Source of the DNA: Rachicladosporium sp. CCFEE 5018
Taxonomy: Eukaryota; Ascomycota; Dothideomycetes; Cladosporiales; Cladosporiaceae
Length of the DNA stretch: 64,000 nucleotides
Direction of reading: 5' to 3'
NCBI GenBank assembly: GCA_002077045.2
Contig: KZ111149.1
Coordinates: 1,277,947-1,341,946, forward strand
Shown here piece by piece: positions 1-11,195 of the stretch. The position numbers were made by a program, and so were the translations under genes. Below the pieces are notes generated by a model. That model ran no database searches and had not been told where the DNA came from. It saw only the letters and a list, made by a program, of their open reading frames with translations. Positions within the stretch are counted from its first letter, which is position 1; each line of letters begins with the position of its first letter.

Positions 1-2141
1 GTGATCACACAGAGGGCTGGGCAGTCCGACAAGGTAAGCTCGATGCGCTGGTCCAAGTCTTTGAAAGTGCTGTACTCCGTGAGTTCGAGCAGGGCTTAGC
101 CGTCGACGATGTCGATGGTCGGATGATACGCTACGCTCACGTGTTGGTCTCACTGAACGGTGGTCGTGCCGCGATCGACGCATACATCGATGGCAATGCT
201 GTGATGCAGAAGTCTAAGATTTTGGGCAACCCGCTTGACTGTCTTGATGGAGTTGCTCAGGGCCATGTGGATCTCAACTCATCGCAATCTTTCTTCGAGC
301 GACTGGCCCGGCTACTGGTCGACCAAGCTGCCACTATCGATCGCGTCTTCCCTCCAGGAGTTGACGTGTTCACACCTTTCCTGTCACGAATATGCGAAGG
401 AGTCTTAGCTGACTACCTCACCACACTCTACGACGAGGCACATGACCACGGACGCGAGACGTACGTGAAAGCAGTCTCGGGCACATTCGGTCAGGCAGTC
501 CGCTTGGCCGCCTCGCTGAAGCCTTCACGCTCGTCTCCGTCTGACTTCTCAACACAGTCTAGTCTAGCGATCACGCAGTGCTTTGACAGGCACGTTGATC
601 TGTATCTCACAGAAGAGCTTGCGTTCTTCGAAACACGAGCGACCGAAGACGTCGCACGGTGGGAGCGAGAGCTGTCAGAGCAACAAGAGACTACTGAATC
701 ATACTTCATGTCCAACATCAACCGCCAAGCGGCGAAGCGAGATTTCCTTACGTCGTTCAAGAAAGTGGTGATGATGCCAGTCAACGTCTTGCCTGCATTC
801 CCATTCGCAGCATCGAAGCCAGCGCCGAACCCTGCTCTCGCGAATCTCGAAGCCAGCGCTACATCACAATCGCGGCCACGTACGCCGACTCTCACAGATG
901 GCAGTACTCCGAACCGAAGCCCAACACCCGTGCACGAAGCGCCAACTACTGAGCTGGCAGCGAAAGCTGCGATCATGAATTCGAGACTCGAAGGTATCAA
1001 GACGCTGTTTAGTATCGAGGTCGCACTCGGCTTGACCCACCTTGCACAGTCATGTATAGAGCGGGCAGCACTGTTTGTGAAGATGCCCGGCAAGCATGGT
1101 CTGGACGCCAAGGAGCAATGTGAGACCATGTTCGTCAAGCTCCTTAATGTGCTCGGCAGCAGACATATTCGCACTGGCTTTGACAAGGCAGTGGAGCACC
1201 TGGGCAACTACAACCCGCGCCAAGTACGCGAATATCGAGCTCAGACACACAACGGAGATGCAGCGATCGGAAAGCCTGTAGGCGTCGAGCCTCTCGTCAC
1301 CTTCCTGGAGCTCGTCAACGTGGGCGATCTGATTCAGCAGATGATCGACGTCTTCTACGCTCAAGAGCTCGTCGCCACCAAACTCACTGACCGCGATGAC
1401 TTCCTCGACCCAGCGGTCAAAGAGAAGAAGCGCTTCGAGCAGATGCTTGACGAGCGGGTTGCGGCAGGTCTGAACAAAGGCATCGATGTCCTGATTGACG
1501 AAGTAGAGTACATCTTCGCCACCACTCAGCAAGCCTTGGACTTCAATCCCGGCGCCGACGCGAAACCCGGGAGCAAAGCCGCCGCTGTCCACGATTTCGA
1601 TATCTCGCCGACCGCGACTGCCAAACAGATCGTCGACATGATTAGTGGCCACACCAGCATGCTAGTAGGCAGCACAGACAAGAACATGCTCGACGTCTTC
1701 ATGCAAGAAGTCGGGCTGCGCCTGTTCACAGCCCTGTGCAAGCACTTCAAACGCCAGCGAATATCAGTCGACGGCTCTATCAAGCTCATCTCGGATATCA
1801 ACCACTACTCCACCTTCATCACCTCGCTCCGCCAGAAGCCACTCCTCCCCTATTTCGCCGCCTTGCGAGAACTAGGCCAGATCTACCTGATCCACATTGA
1901 CCCTCCAGGCACCTACTTCGGCGGTGGTGGTGGGAAGAGGATCAGTATGCTGAGCACGAAGGCTACGAAGACGAGTCTACAAGCTAGGGAACTGGCGGCT
2001 GTGATCGCTGATCATGAGCGGTATCATGGGATCTTCCCCACGGAGGAGGTCTACGAGTTTGCGGAGAGGCGGGCGGACTGGTATGTGGTCAAGGGTGATG
2101 TCGAGAGGGCTATGTATGGTGTTGGGTGCTCTGTGATGTGA
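1..2141 (+). CDS. RCY1: Recyclin-1 / Sec10-like F-box protein, 5' partial
   Basis: The frame is open from the first complete codon at position 3, so the N-terminus, where recyclins carry the F-box, lies outside the window. About 712 residues are visible, mostly helical and resembling the exocyst Sec10-like region of fungal recyclin-1. The protein ends in CSVM, a good CaaX prenylation box; Rcy1 family members carry such a C-terminal box, which favours recyclin over true Sec10. Known role of the family: endocytic recycling and vesicle traffic at endosomes and growth sites as part of an SCF-like or non-SCF F-box complex. A Ser/Pro/Thr-rich linker lies near the middle (roughly bases 840-960). The first ATG at 123 is internal. 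Family call is from recognition of the sequence style and the CaaX end; an exocyst Sec10 paralogue is the alternative. Confidence 0.72.
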   Translation, partial: DHTEGWAVRQGKLDALVQVFESAVLREFEQGLAVDDVDGRMIRYAHVLVSLNGGRAAIDAYIDGNAVMQKSKILGNPLDCLDGVAQGHVDLNSSQSFFERLARLLVDQAATIDRVFPPGVDVFTPFLSRICEGVLADYLTTLYDEAHDHGRETYVKAVSGTFGQAVRLAASLKPSRSSPSDFSTQSSLAITQCFDRHVDLYLTEELAFFETRATEDVARWERELSEQQETTESYFMSNINRQAAKRDFLTSFKKVVMMPVNVLPAFPFAASKPAPNPALANLEASATSQSRPRTPTLTDGSTPNRSPTPVHEAPTTELAAKAAIMNSRLEGIKTLFSIEVALGLTHLAQSCIERAALFVKMPGKHGLDAKEQCETMFVKLLNVLGSRHIRTGFDKAVEHLGNYNPRQVREYRAQTHNGDAAIGKPVGVEPLVTFLELVNVGDLIQQMIDVFYAQELVATKLTDRDDFLDPAVKEKKRFEQMLDERVAAGLNKGIDVLIDEVEYIFATTQQALDFNPGADAKPGSKAAAVHDFDISPTATAKQIVDMISGHTSMLVGSTDKNMLDVFMQEVGLRLFTALCKHFKRQRISVDGSIKLISDINHYSTFITSLRQKPLLPYFAALRELGQIYLIHIDPPGTYFGGGGGKRISMLSTKATKTSLQARELAAVIADHERYHGIFPTEEVYEFAERRADWYVVKGDVERAMYGVGCSVM

Positions 2142-3425
2142 CGACGTGATATGTGGGTAGTTGAGACTTGGACGACACTGCAAGCTCTTGTAAGCGGATA
2201 GCTCTAGATTCTGCCTCCGATTTGGCCAGGGCCAGAAACTTTGGCTCCATGCGCCGTTGGTGACCCATTGGTTGCACAGGCCTAGAACAAAAGTGCCACG
2301 TGAGACAAGCTTCAAGCACGTGAGAACCACAGAATGGCAATTCGGACAGCTGACAGCGGCAGAGCTACAGTATGCAGTGTCGCTGCTGCACTCATGCCAG
2401 ATAGCTTGCCATTGCGTGGTCGTGCATGCGCCTGGACGCGTCCAGGCCTGTCAATAAAATGCGTTCTGTAAAGTACGTGCATTATCGTGCTGCCGCGCCA
2501 GATACCATCATTGAACAGCTACCATGGCACAAACGTATGTTGAGCGTCCAGTTCGTCGCCACTATGCGTCGATTGTGAGCTGCGTGTTCCGTTGAGGACA
2601 TGGTGAGGTGTTATACTATGGAGTTTGCAATTCCTGGTGAAATATAGCTAATCTCGGGGCTGCTACCGAATGACCCATGCACAAACGTCGATCAACGCTC
2701 GACTGTGGCGGTCGTTTCAGCTGGATTCCTTGACCATGCAATCGTAACGTCGCCGAGAAGTGACGCAGAACGAGAACAGCAGCTTCACGAGCGTGCTTCC
2801 ATCGCCACTTCCATCACCACCCACGTGAGGCGATAGTCGCGTTGAACGCCCATCCTAAAGAGATCATAACCGCAGAGCTTAAGCACTAAATAGTCGAGCA
2901 TCGGGTAGAACCTTGTCTAGTCCTGCACTGCCCATTCGCCGTCATGCATGCGTAGGGCTCCACTCGTAGAGTGCACGTCTCTTTTGATATCGCGCACTGA
3001 TAGCTTCGGAGGAGACGAATTTCAAAGCAGCGACGCCAGCGACGCCATGGCGGCGTCAACTACGGCTCAGCTTGGCGGAAGAGGAAGTGATCATGATTCT
3101 CTCGCTGGTGGGTGCGTCGGTCTGGGTCATTCTCTGAAGTACAAGAGCGGAGCGTGTCTTTGTCGTGTTCTTGCTTCGACGTGAGCAGTTCTTTCCCCTG
3201 ATAGCGCTGGACGTTAGGTCATCATCAATTGCAAGGTTGGGGTTTCGTGTTAAGAAGAAGGCACGATTACGACTGGTCTGGGCACACGCAACTTCTGGTA
3301 CGATTGTTGACTTTGTCCAGATCTCTTGAAAGGTCATCGGCGTCTGCTGTGTTGCACATATCTGCCTCTGGCACCACCGATCAAGCTGTATCTTACCTAC
3401 AACCTCCCTCGCTAAGCAATCCATC
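2142..3425. other. Intergenic region, no gene seen
   Basis: About 1.3 kb between two plus-strand genes. Only short overlapping frames with no family resemblance are present. It presumably holds the 3' end of the recyclin transcript and the promoter/5' UTR of the gene at 3426. No tRNA-like box B or repeat was recognised. Confidence 0.5.
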
Positions 3426-4034
3426 ATGGCACCCACCTTTGGCGCCACCGTCGTCCCGACAGCCGACAAGCAGACCAACGCAATGGCTGTTCCAATGCTC
3501 GACTCTCCAGCCCTCACGCCCGTTGTCACCCGCGATCCGCCCTACAGCTATACTGACGACAAGGCAATTCCTCCGCACTCGCCCTTCTATCAGCACCCTC
3601 CAGCTTCCCACGAACGCATGCCTCCTCAAACACCTCCTTCGAAGCAAGCCAAGTCTTTTACCGGTGTCTACGAGAAGGACCTCGAGTCCGGCCCTGCTAC
3701 ACCACTGTCGGGGAATGATGAGCTCAACCCCTTCACCTCGAAGGTCTCGGTCGACCACAACATGGAGTGCACCATGTGGCCCTCCCGCAAGACGCTCGAG
3801 TTGAACAGGCTGGCAGAGAGGAAGCAGAAGCTTGGGACGAAGAAGCTGGGCTTTGCGGGCACGAGACACAGGTGGGCTACGGCGACGTCGAGGCAGAAGT
3901 GGATCGTGAGGATTGCGTTGGCTGTGGTGGTTGTTGGTGCGATTGTGGCTATTGCTGTCGGGGTGACCCACGCCGTGCATGGGGGTGTGTACTCTGGGGA
4001 GGGACAGACGAAGCAGATTGGTGATGGGGATTGA
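3426..4034 (+). CDS. Small single-pass membrane protein, unknown function
   Basis: A 202-residue intronless frame starting at an ATG preceded by a C/A-rich leader (catcATGg). The first 120 residues are Pro/Thr/Ser-rich and probably disordered. A basic stretch (KLGTKKLGFAGTRHRW and SRQKW) precedes one hydrophobic segment of about 23 residues around 162-184 (rich in Ala, Val, Ile), followed by a short Gly-rich tail. Positive residues before the helix predict a cytosolic N-terminus and a short outside tail. No family recognised. The arrangement is common among lineage-specific fungal membrane proteins. Confidence 0.6.
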   Translation: MAPTFGATVVPTADKQTNAMAVPMLDSPALTPVVTRDPPYSYTDDKAIPPHSPFYQHPPASHERMPPQTPPSKQAKSFTGVYEKDLESGPATPLSGNDELNPFTSKVSVDHNMECTMWPSRKTLELNRLAERKQKLGTKKLGFAGTRHRWATATSRQKWIVRIALAVVVVGAIVAIAVGVTHAVHGGVYSGEGQTKQIGDGD

Positions 4035-4464
4035 GCGGCGCGATGAAGAGGGTGAGTCGAGCCCGCATGGTGTCAGCATGAGCTCCTGTACTGACTACGT
4101 ATAGCAGGGTCGAAGGGCGATGAGGTAAACATAACGATACCCACATATTTGCTACTGTTGGAAGCATGGGATGGCGTTTCCGGTGGTCAGGTAGGGCAAA
4201 GGTACATACTGCGCAAAGTCGCCAATGGCAGTGCATGTCTACTTATCAGGCATGCCCACTCCGTCCTTACGTTGACTTGCTCGCCTCCTTGTTACAAGCC
4301 CTCACGAGCTCGAAAGTCGCGCCGGTATACTCGTGCCTTCCTCGGAAGCTCCCTGAGCGACGCGTGCCTTCCGTGCTGGCGTGGCTTGCCTGTGGACCTG
4401 CTGTCACAAGCACATCACTATGTTCACACCAGATCACTGACTCAATTCAGTACAAGGTGCTGCA
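4035..4464. other. Intergenic region, no gene seen
   Basis: About 430 bp between the small membrane protein and the MYND gene. Overlapping short frames are present, but none looks like a protein family. It probably contains the promoter of the MYND gene. Confidence 0.45.
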
Positions 4465-5901
4465 ATGGTGCGTCGGCGGCTGTGCAGTCCCCTGATGTAT
4501 ATACAGCCACGCCCAGACCCACGGTTCGCCGGCCAGAGAGGACCATTATCCGATCGCTGCCAACATTGCCACATCAATTTGACCGGACGGGTCTCCCTGA
4601 CCTGTCGGGGTTGCAATGTCACACACTACTGCAGCAACACGCACTACGTCCTGGACTGTGCTGTACACGAGCCCTTGTGTAAAGAGATCAGGGACTGCGC
4701 GCGCATTACTGGCCAGTATCCCGAGCTCTCTGCCTTCCGCCTTGCTCAAGCACTCTTGAAACTACAGACCAAGGACGGCGTGACGAAGTCACTGCAGCTA
4801 CGTTCAACTGGATATGCCTCGAACACCGTTGACGGCGTGCATATGAGGAACAGCATACCGCCACTGCTCCTACAGCTCGATCGGGACCAACAGTGCTATG
4901 ATTTCATCAAGTGGCATCTCCTTGCTGGAAAGTACCGAAATCCCTACTATCTACGTGAGTTAACTCATCTTCGCAATTTCGAGGGGTCATATGTGCTGGA
5001 AGAACCATACCTAGACCGACGATGGTGCCAATACAACCCGCATCTGGTGGCGACAAGTCTGCTGCTAAAACTGAAGCTCCTAGTCGATCTGATCAATGTC
5101 CGTCGTGTGCGGAACGTACTTGGCACTCGTCTGCTACCCGAGCTTACGCTCTACGTGGAGGAAGCAATCGTCAGAAGCCCTCTGTCATTAGCGTTCTGTC
5201 GCGAGGATGACGTTGGCCTACAAGATCTCCAGCACACACTGCTACGGCGCATCAAGCTCCACAGCCACACGCGTGATATCATGAGCACTTGTTCCCTCGA
5301 AGCCATCCTTGGAGGGCTCTGGTACGACCCGACGGTACATTACCATGATCCCCAGGCCAGCCCGGTACAAGCCAGCTTATATATCGACGTTGCAGGAGCG
5401 GCCTGGCACCAGACCGAGGGCGTTCTCGAGCTACTGTGCGCTGCGCAGAAGTCCGCCATGAAAGACCCCGAGACTGAAACGGAGTACCGGACCGGCCAAC
5501 GGAGATTCAGGACGCATCCTGTGCCGGGATCCGGCCTGAACTGGAACGAAATAGAACGCCTTCACTGGGAGGACAGCCTCCTTCGCTTGTGGGACTATCT
5601 GGAATTTGAGGTGGTGGACGCCCAGAGTATCAGCACTCAGAGACCTTCCACTCTGCATCGCCAGCAACTGTTGGCTGAGTGGCTCACATATGAACGTACG
5701 GATGGGGGACCTGACGCATCATGGATGGTTGAGGGGGAGGTCTACGATGGTCGTGAAGGGGACGTGGTGGACTTCTCTGAGCCCGACATGCTTGCAGTTG
5801 GGGACGATGGGGAGAACGTGGATGATGATGATGCGACCGGAGAGAGTGCTGGAGGGCAGTGTGCGACTGCTGAGTGTGGTGGATTCTGGGAGTGCGGATG
5901 A
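4465..5901 (+). CDS. MYND-type zinc-finger protein
   Basis: A 478-residue frame from ATG 4465. A MYND-like zinc finger occupies residues 32-72: C32/C35, C47/C50, C56-S, H60, C65, H68 and C72 follow the CxxC...CxxC...YCS...H...H...C spacing of MYND domains, with Cys where many have Trp at 65. MYND domains bind proline-rich peptides in partner proteins. The rest (about 80-440) has no recognised fold but is well composed for a globular, Leu-rich domain. The C-terminus is very acidic, with a GAT-rich Asp run. No SET domain motif was seen, so it is not obviously a SMYD methyltransferase. Proteins of this layout are numerous in fungi and mostly uncharacterised. A start at the next ATG (residue 11) is possible. 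Confidence 0.72.
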   Translation: MVRRRLCSPLMYIQPRPDPRFAGQRGPLSDRCQHCHINLTGRVSLTCRGCNVTHYCSNTHYVLDCAVHEPLCKEIRDCARITGQYPELSAFRLAQALLKLQTKDGVTKSLQLRSTGYASNTVDGVHMRNSIPPLLLQLDRDQQCYDFIKWHLLAGKYRNPYYLRELTHLRNFEGSYVLEEPYLDRRWCQYNPHLVATSLLLKLKLLVDLINVRRVRNVLGTRLLPELTLYVEEAIVRSPLSLAFCREDDVGLQDLQHTLLRRIKLHSHTRDIMSTCSLEAILGGLWYDPTVHYHDPQASPVQASLYIDVAGAAWHQTEGVLELLCAAQKSAMKDPETETEYRTGQRRFRTHPVPGSGLNWNEIERLHWEDSLLRLWDYLEFEVVDAQSISTQRPSTLHRQQLLAEWLTYERTDGGPDASWMVEGEVYDGREGDVVDFSEPDMLAVGDDGENVDDDDATGESAGGQCATAECGGFWECG

Positions 5902-6714
5902 GGGGGGAGGCATACGGTCATGGCGCTGAGAGGCCGTAGAGTCGTGTGGCTCGCTATTCAGGTCGCTATCATGACTGGCGGCGGTGCATTGCTCGAGACT
6001 TCGCATGATGAATTACCATGGTGGCTAGCTTTGAGGTATGATAGTCTGTATCAATAGATGTCCAAGATGAGTGCATGCTCGCCCATGCAGCCTGTTCTCC
6101 GCGTGCAATCTCCTGAAATGACCATTCGTGAAGTGAGAAATCGATGCTGCAACACGAAAAGAGCCAACACCACACGCAATGTCCATCTGTGCAGATGCTA
6201 CAAACCACAGATGATACACCAAAATGTCAAAAGCATAGGCCTACTCAGCTGGACACATGCACATCCCAACAGGTGATGAGAACCCGTTTCCTGCGCGACC
6301 CTGCTGGCTAGCCCTTGCCTTTCCAGATCCTTTCAGCCAGGAAAGCAATTAGTCGAATTGGGAGCGAGCCATGGTTCGAAATCTGCACGACAGCGCGCCG
6401 GTGATCCCAGCTTATGCGTGTTCCCAATCGGCCATACAGGATCTGACTATGGTGTGTTACAAACCTTAACGACTATATACTTTTGTAGAAGTTTAGAGTT
6501 CAGTTGTGGTGCATAATCCGTTCTCAGTATGACGATATATCTACATAGAACGTGTCGGTGCCGTCGATATGCGCATGAGATATCATCAGCCAATGTAGCG
6601 ATGGTTTTGCTAACGACACATCCAATACACGCTAAGCTATCTACACTCCCTTCCCACCCCTAATCCAACGCACTACGTTCTCCCTGCCCCTTCATTCACC
6701 CTTCCAACATCACC
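5902..6714. other. Convergent intergenic region, no gene seen
   Basis: About 810 bp between the 3' ends of the MYND gene (+) and PAN1 (-). It is more AT-rich than the coding neighbours, as expected of 3' UTRs. A box-B-like string near 6373 (GGTTCGAAAT) was examined, but the flanks do not pair, so no tRNA is called. Confidence 0.5.
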
Positions 6715-9700
6715 TCATAACACCCGTCCAGCAACGCCAGAAGCACTCCGATCCTTCGTCTGAGTCTTCTTCAGACCCTTCCCAGCCTGAATCTCTCCCA
6801 ACAAGCCACTGACGTTCGGCACGGCGGCAGCAGGAGGCGGGCCAGGAGCTGCTGGAGTTGGGAACGCTCCCGGCATGGGTGGTGGAGGCGGTGCTCCTCC
6901 CGACGGCATAGGAGGTGGCGGCGGCGCACCACTTGATGGCATGAGAGGAGGCGGAGGTGGTGCTGATGATGGTGCAGGTGAAGAAGGCTTCGAGTCTGAA
7001 CCCATGCTTGAGATAGGACGAGGTGGCGCCATGGTACCGAATAGGATGGAGGCGAGATGCTTGGCCGAGCCGCCTTGGGGTTCGTCTGGACCATTGTCAT
7101 CGTCGTCGCTGGACTCGGACTCGACTACACTCCAGTCGTCATCGTCTGACGGCTTGACGCGAGATCGACCGGTGGCGATTGGCTCTGGAAGCGCGGTCTT
7201 GCTTTCGGAATTGCTGGGCCGGTGGAAAGGATTGTTGTCGACTTTCGGAGCTGAGTCGGGCGTTGCAGCAGTGGAAGAAGCGGCGGCCATGGACTTGAAG
7301 AAGGGGTTGTTTGAGCCTTCGCCAGGGCTCTTTACAGGAGGACTTGTCGCGGCGCTTTGGGGAAGCGGTGGCGCAGCGGGAGGTGCAGCTGGTGGGCTGA
7401 CGGCCTTTTCGGACAGAATAGTGCTTGCAGTCGGTGTGCTCCCATCAGGCGTGTGTCTCGTGGGGCCCTCATCATCACTACTATCGTCGGAATCCATGTT
7501 CTCGAGTTGAGCGCGAAGCTGTCGCTCCCGCTCCTTTGCTGCCTCGATCTCGGCCCGCTGTGCTGCAAGCCTGGACTCCTTTTCGGATGATTCTTTCTTG
7601 GCAGCTTCGCGGCGTTTCTTCTCTTCAGCTCTCTTGAGCTTGCCTGCCTTGACTTGCTCCTCAAGTGCGCGCAACGAGGCTTCTTGCTCCTCTTTCTGCT
7701 TTTGGAGCTCACGCTCTTGACGGACTTCCTCGTCCCTAATGCAAAGTCAGTCAGGTCTTCATCATCGCGATTGAAATTTTCCACATACTCCATGTCATGC
7801 GTTTCCTTTGCCAGTGCATCTTGCTGCTCCTTGATAGCCTGCTCCTTGATCTGCGTCTCTGCCCGCTTGGATTCTGCGTGCGCTTGGTCCTGGCCCTGAC
7901 TTTGCAGGCTCTCGCTCCTGTTCTTACGTGGTGCAGGTGGCGGTGGCTTACCCTTGCCGGTCGACGTTGGCGGGGATATGCTCTCGCCTTGCAATCGCCC
8001 TTGCCTCTCCTGCTCTCGGCGTGCATCTTCTTCCTCAGCTTGTTTGACCCGGTCCTCACGCTCTTTGCGCTCACGCTCAGTGCGTTGCGCAGCGGACTCG
8101 CCACCTTTGGCAGGTGTCTTGAGCCCCAACGCAGCGAGTCTCTCAGCCATACGGGCCTCCGCTTGCTGCTTGATGAACGCTGCACGCTCTTCCGCGGTCT
8201 TGTAGCTGGAGTAGGACGATCCAGTGGTCTGCGGAGTTGACACAGAGGGCTGTGATGTGGCAGGGCTGTCAGTTCGTGCGATGCTGTTCGTGCGACTACT
8301 GTCGTCCACTCGCTCAGCAGCTCGAGGCCGGGTCTTCTCCTCGTTCCTGACCTTCGATGCCCGCGAAGTACGCTGTAACTCAAAAATGAAATCCTTCACC
8401 TCATCCTCAACACCTAAACCATCATCCCATCGCCGTCGCTCGTGCTCATCGGATGCGCTCTCGCCACCCTCTTTCAAACTGGACTCCAAGCCCTTCGTGT
8501 ACTCAGTGACACTCTCCTCGACATCTTTGACCATCTGCTCGTTTTCTTCGCGCTCCCGTGTGACACGTCTCGATTCGTCTTCGAGTCGCTTCGCAGCCGC
8601 GCTACCGTCATCTCCCGTGTCTACCTTCCGTCCAGTGAGCGCAGCAGACCGCTGCTGCATCATAGCCTTCGCCCTGGCTTTGAGACGATCGCTCTCCGTC
8701 ACCTGACCTCCAGGTCCAGTACCCACAATCGCCGCGGCAGACGTCGGATTTGCCTTCGCGTCCTTCAGTCTGAACAGCTCCAGTTGTGTATCCGCGATCG
8801 CCTTCTCGCACTTCCGCACGTGACTAGCCAGCTCAGGCAACTTGTCAGACAGCCCACGTAGCTGCCGCTGTAATGTGCGACGTTCGGCGTCCGAGTCTCC
8901 AGTCTTGAACGCAGACTTGGGATGTGCGTCGATGTCTTCCTGTATCCTTCGCACTCGCCGAAACAGATCTTCGCTCTCCTTGCGATCCTTACGATCCAGC
9001 GCATCCTCTTGGTCGACGTTCGACTCGTCTTCAAAGTCCATCGCATCAAGCAGGACCTGCTTTTCCCGGATCGCTTTGCGCAGTTGATCGATGCTCGGCT
9101 CGTCAGCGCTAGTATCGCTGAGCGCAGGACTCGGACTTCGACCGTCTTGGCCCACCCGTCGCCTGGCTGAGCTGCGGTAGCCGACATCAAAGTCATCGTT
9201 CTTGAACACAGTCGCGTCCTTCCTGTTGGCCGCGGGCGTTGGTCCACCATTGGCCTTGAATGAGTGCGACTTCAAGTAGCTCACTCCAGTCTTCTGCGGC
9301 TGCAAAAACGCACCAGTGGTTTTCCGCTCTTGTGCATCGCGGCTCAGCATGTTCTTCATAGTCCCAATACTAGCATCCAGATTTCGCGTCGAGGGAGGAA
9401 CAAGCTCAGGCGGCAGCTGGGCAGGCACAGGGTATCCATTCAGCCGCCGGTAGATCAGATGCATTGCCACGGCGAATTCGTCCAGGTTCAGACGGCCTCT
9501 GTTGTTCGGGTCTGAAAGTGTCCATATCCGCTCGAGATCCGGCTTGTCCAATCCAGACTGTCCAAGAATCTCAATCGCTTGGCTGCCCGTGATGTATCCC
9601 TTCCCGAAGCCATCCCAAGCCTTGAACATGTCATCGTAGATCTTCTTCTCTTGCTTCGTGACTGCCCAGGGTACTGTCGCGTTCCCGCTAAGACCTTGCG

Positions 9701-10940
9701 AGCTGAATCCAGCCTCGCGACCAGGCTGCGGCATCATTTGCTGTGAGAGTGCATCGAGGTTTGGCAGGCCAGACGCTGGAGCGTTTACAAGTCCCCACTG
9801 ACCAGGTGCGCCTGTTGGCTGCGCATTGAGCGGCGCTGCCATGGGATAGCCAGTCTGCTGTGGGGAAAGTGTCTGCTGCTGATTGAAGCCGGTGGGCATA
9901 GGCGGCATCGGCGGGCGTGGTCCAGTGTAGCCAGTAGCTTGCGGCATGCCACCTTGGAATCCAGTTTGCTGAGGTTGCTGAGGCTGCTGGAATCCGGTCT
10001 GCTGTGGGAATTGGTAGCCTGTAGGCTGCGCGGTCAAGGCAGACAGCATCTGCTGATTTGACGGGTTCTGTGCTTGCGGCTGCTGAATCGTAGGTGGCTC
10101 GCTGAAGTTCGGCGCATTCGTCTTGGGCGCCGCTGCAGGTCGATCGTCGGGAATAGCGAATGAGATCATGTCGACCATACTTGAGACCTCGTTGCGTACC
10201 TTCTCTGGCAATGAAGGCGGAAGGTCCTTTCCGGTCAATCTGAGATTGCACAAATACATGGCCAGCGCGAATTCCGGAAACAGCAGCTGGCCAGACTTGG
10301 TGGTGTCTGACAGCGTCCATATCTGCGCCAAGCTGCTGCCATCGAGCTTACTCCTGAGCAGCAGGTCTCGTGCCTTGTCTCCACTCAATGCCTGCTCGTT
10401 CCCCGTGGCACTCTTGAACAGCTGGGCGAACTTCGCCTGATCGGTCGCAGTAATGAAGCTGAGGCGCACATTTGGGATGTGGCTGCTAGCCGTACTTGAT
10501 GAAGGTGCTGGCGAGGATGCGGATGTACCGCGAAATGAGTTGGCGATGTCATTCGAGGTCATGCCCGTGGGCTGTGGCCGTTGAGGCTGGGCGGGCGGTG
10601 GAGGCAACGCATTTTGCTGTTGCTGTGGCGGTGGTGCCTGTGGGAGAGGAGGCTGGTAGCCGGTAGGCTGCTGGTATTGGAAGCCCGGCTGCTGCTGAGG
10701 AGGCTGTGGTGGCTGCTGCTGGAACTGGCCTTGCTGCGGAGGATAGCCAGTTACTTGGGGTTGTATACCAGCCTGTCCTGGGTATCCCGTGTACTGCTGC
10801 TGCAATGGCTGCTGCTGTTGCTGGAAGCCCTGAGGCTGTTGCGACTGGAAGGGAGACGGGGCGCCTTGGAATCCCGTCGGCTGCGGTTGGAGTCGCGCGC
10901 TGTTGGCGCCTCCTAAATATGAGTTCGAGCCGCTGTACAT
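6715..10940 (-). CDS. PAN1: Actin cytoskeleton-regulatory complex protein PAN1
   Basis: Two exons on the minus strand: 10940-7789 and 7735-6715, split by a 53 bp intron (7736-7788) with donor GTATGT, branch CTGAC and acceptor TTAG; splicing restores the frame to give 1390 residues. The order is that of Pan1: N-terminus MYSGSNSYLGGANSAR, Gln/Pro-rich PTGF-type repeats, first EH domain (about 155-255), more QPTGYQ repeats, second EH domain (about 425-520), long charged coiled coil (about 620-1130), acidic DSDDSSDDEG stretch, proline runs, and a C-terminal WH2-like segment with LKKTQTKDRS. Pan1 is an endocytic scaffold that binds End3, Sla1 and clathrin adaptors through EH-NPF contacts and activates Arp2/3 at actin patches. 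The 5' exon frame stays open beyond the intron, so an unspliced reading would give a false C-terminus. Confidence 0.93.
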
Positions 10941-10964
10941 CCTGCCTCGCGAGTGTCTCTGCAG

Positions 10965-10972
10965 TATATATA
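10965..10972 (-). promoter_or_regulatory. TATA-like element upstream of PAN1
   Basis: TATATATA lies 25-32 bp before the PAN1 start codon. The position is close for a fungal core promoter given the short 5' UTR it implies; function is inferred only. Confidence 0.25.
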
Positions 10973-11195
10973 GTTATGTGCATGGTTGGAGAATGAATAC
11001 TTGGTGCTACGCGAGCTGATGGCTCGAGCTTGTCGAAGACGCGGAATGGAAGCTGAACATCCACGTTCGCCATGTGGCTGTCCACGTCATCTACAACATG
11101 CCATTCAAGAAGGCATCACTTCACTGTACGACTCTCGCTACAAGACACGACACACGTGATCGAGCGGAGGAGAAGCCTCTGGATTTATTACTGTA

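Noticed and set aside
491..1207. Minus-strand frame opposite the recyclin gene
   Set aside because: Antisense shadow of a well-supported plus-strand coding region.
6361..6400. Box-B-like GGTTCGAAAT string suggesting a tRNA
   Set aside because: The bases around the putative T-loop do not pair and no box A or acceptor stem is visible.
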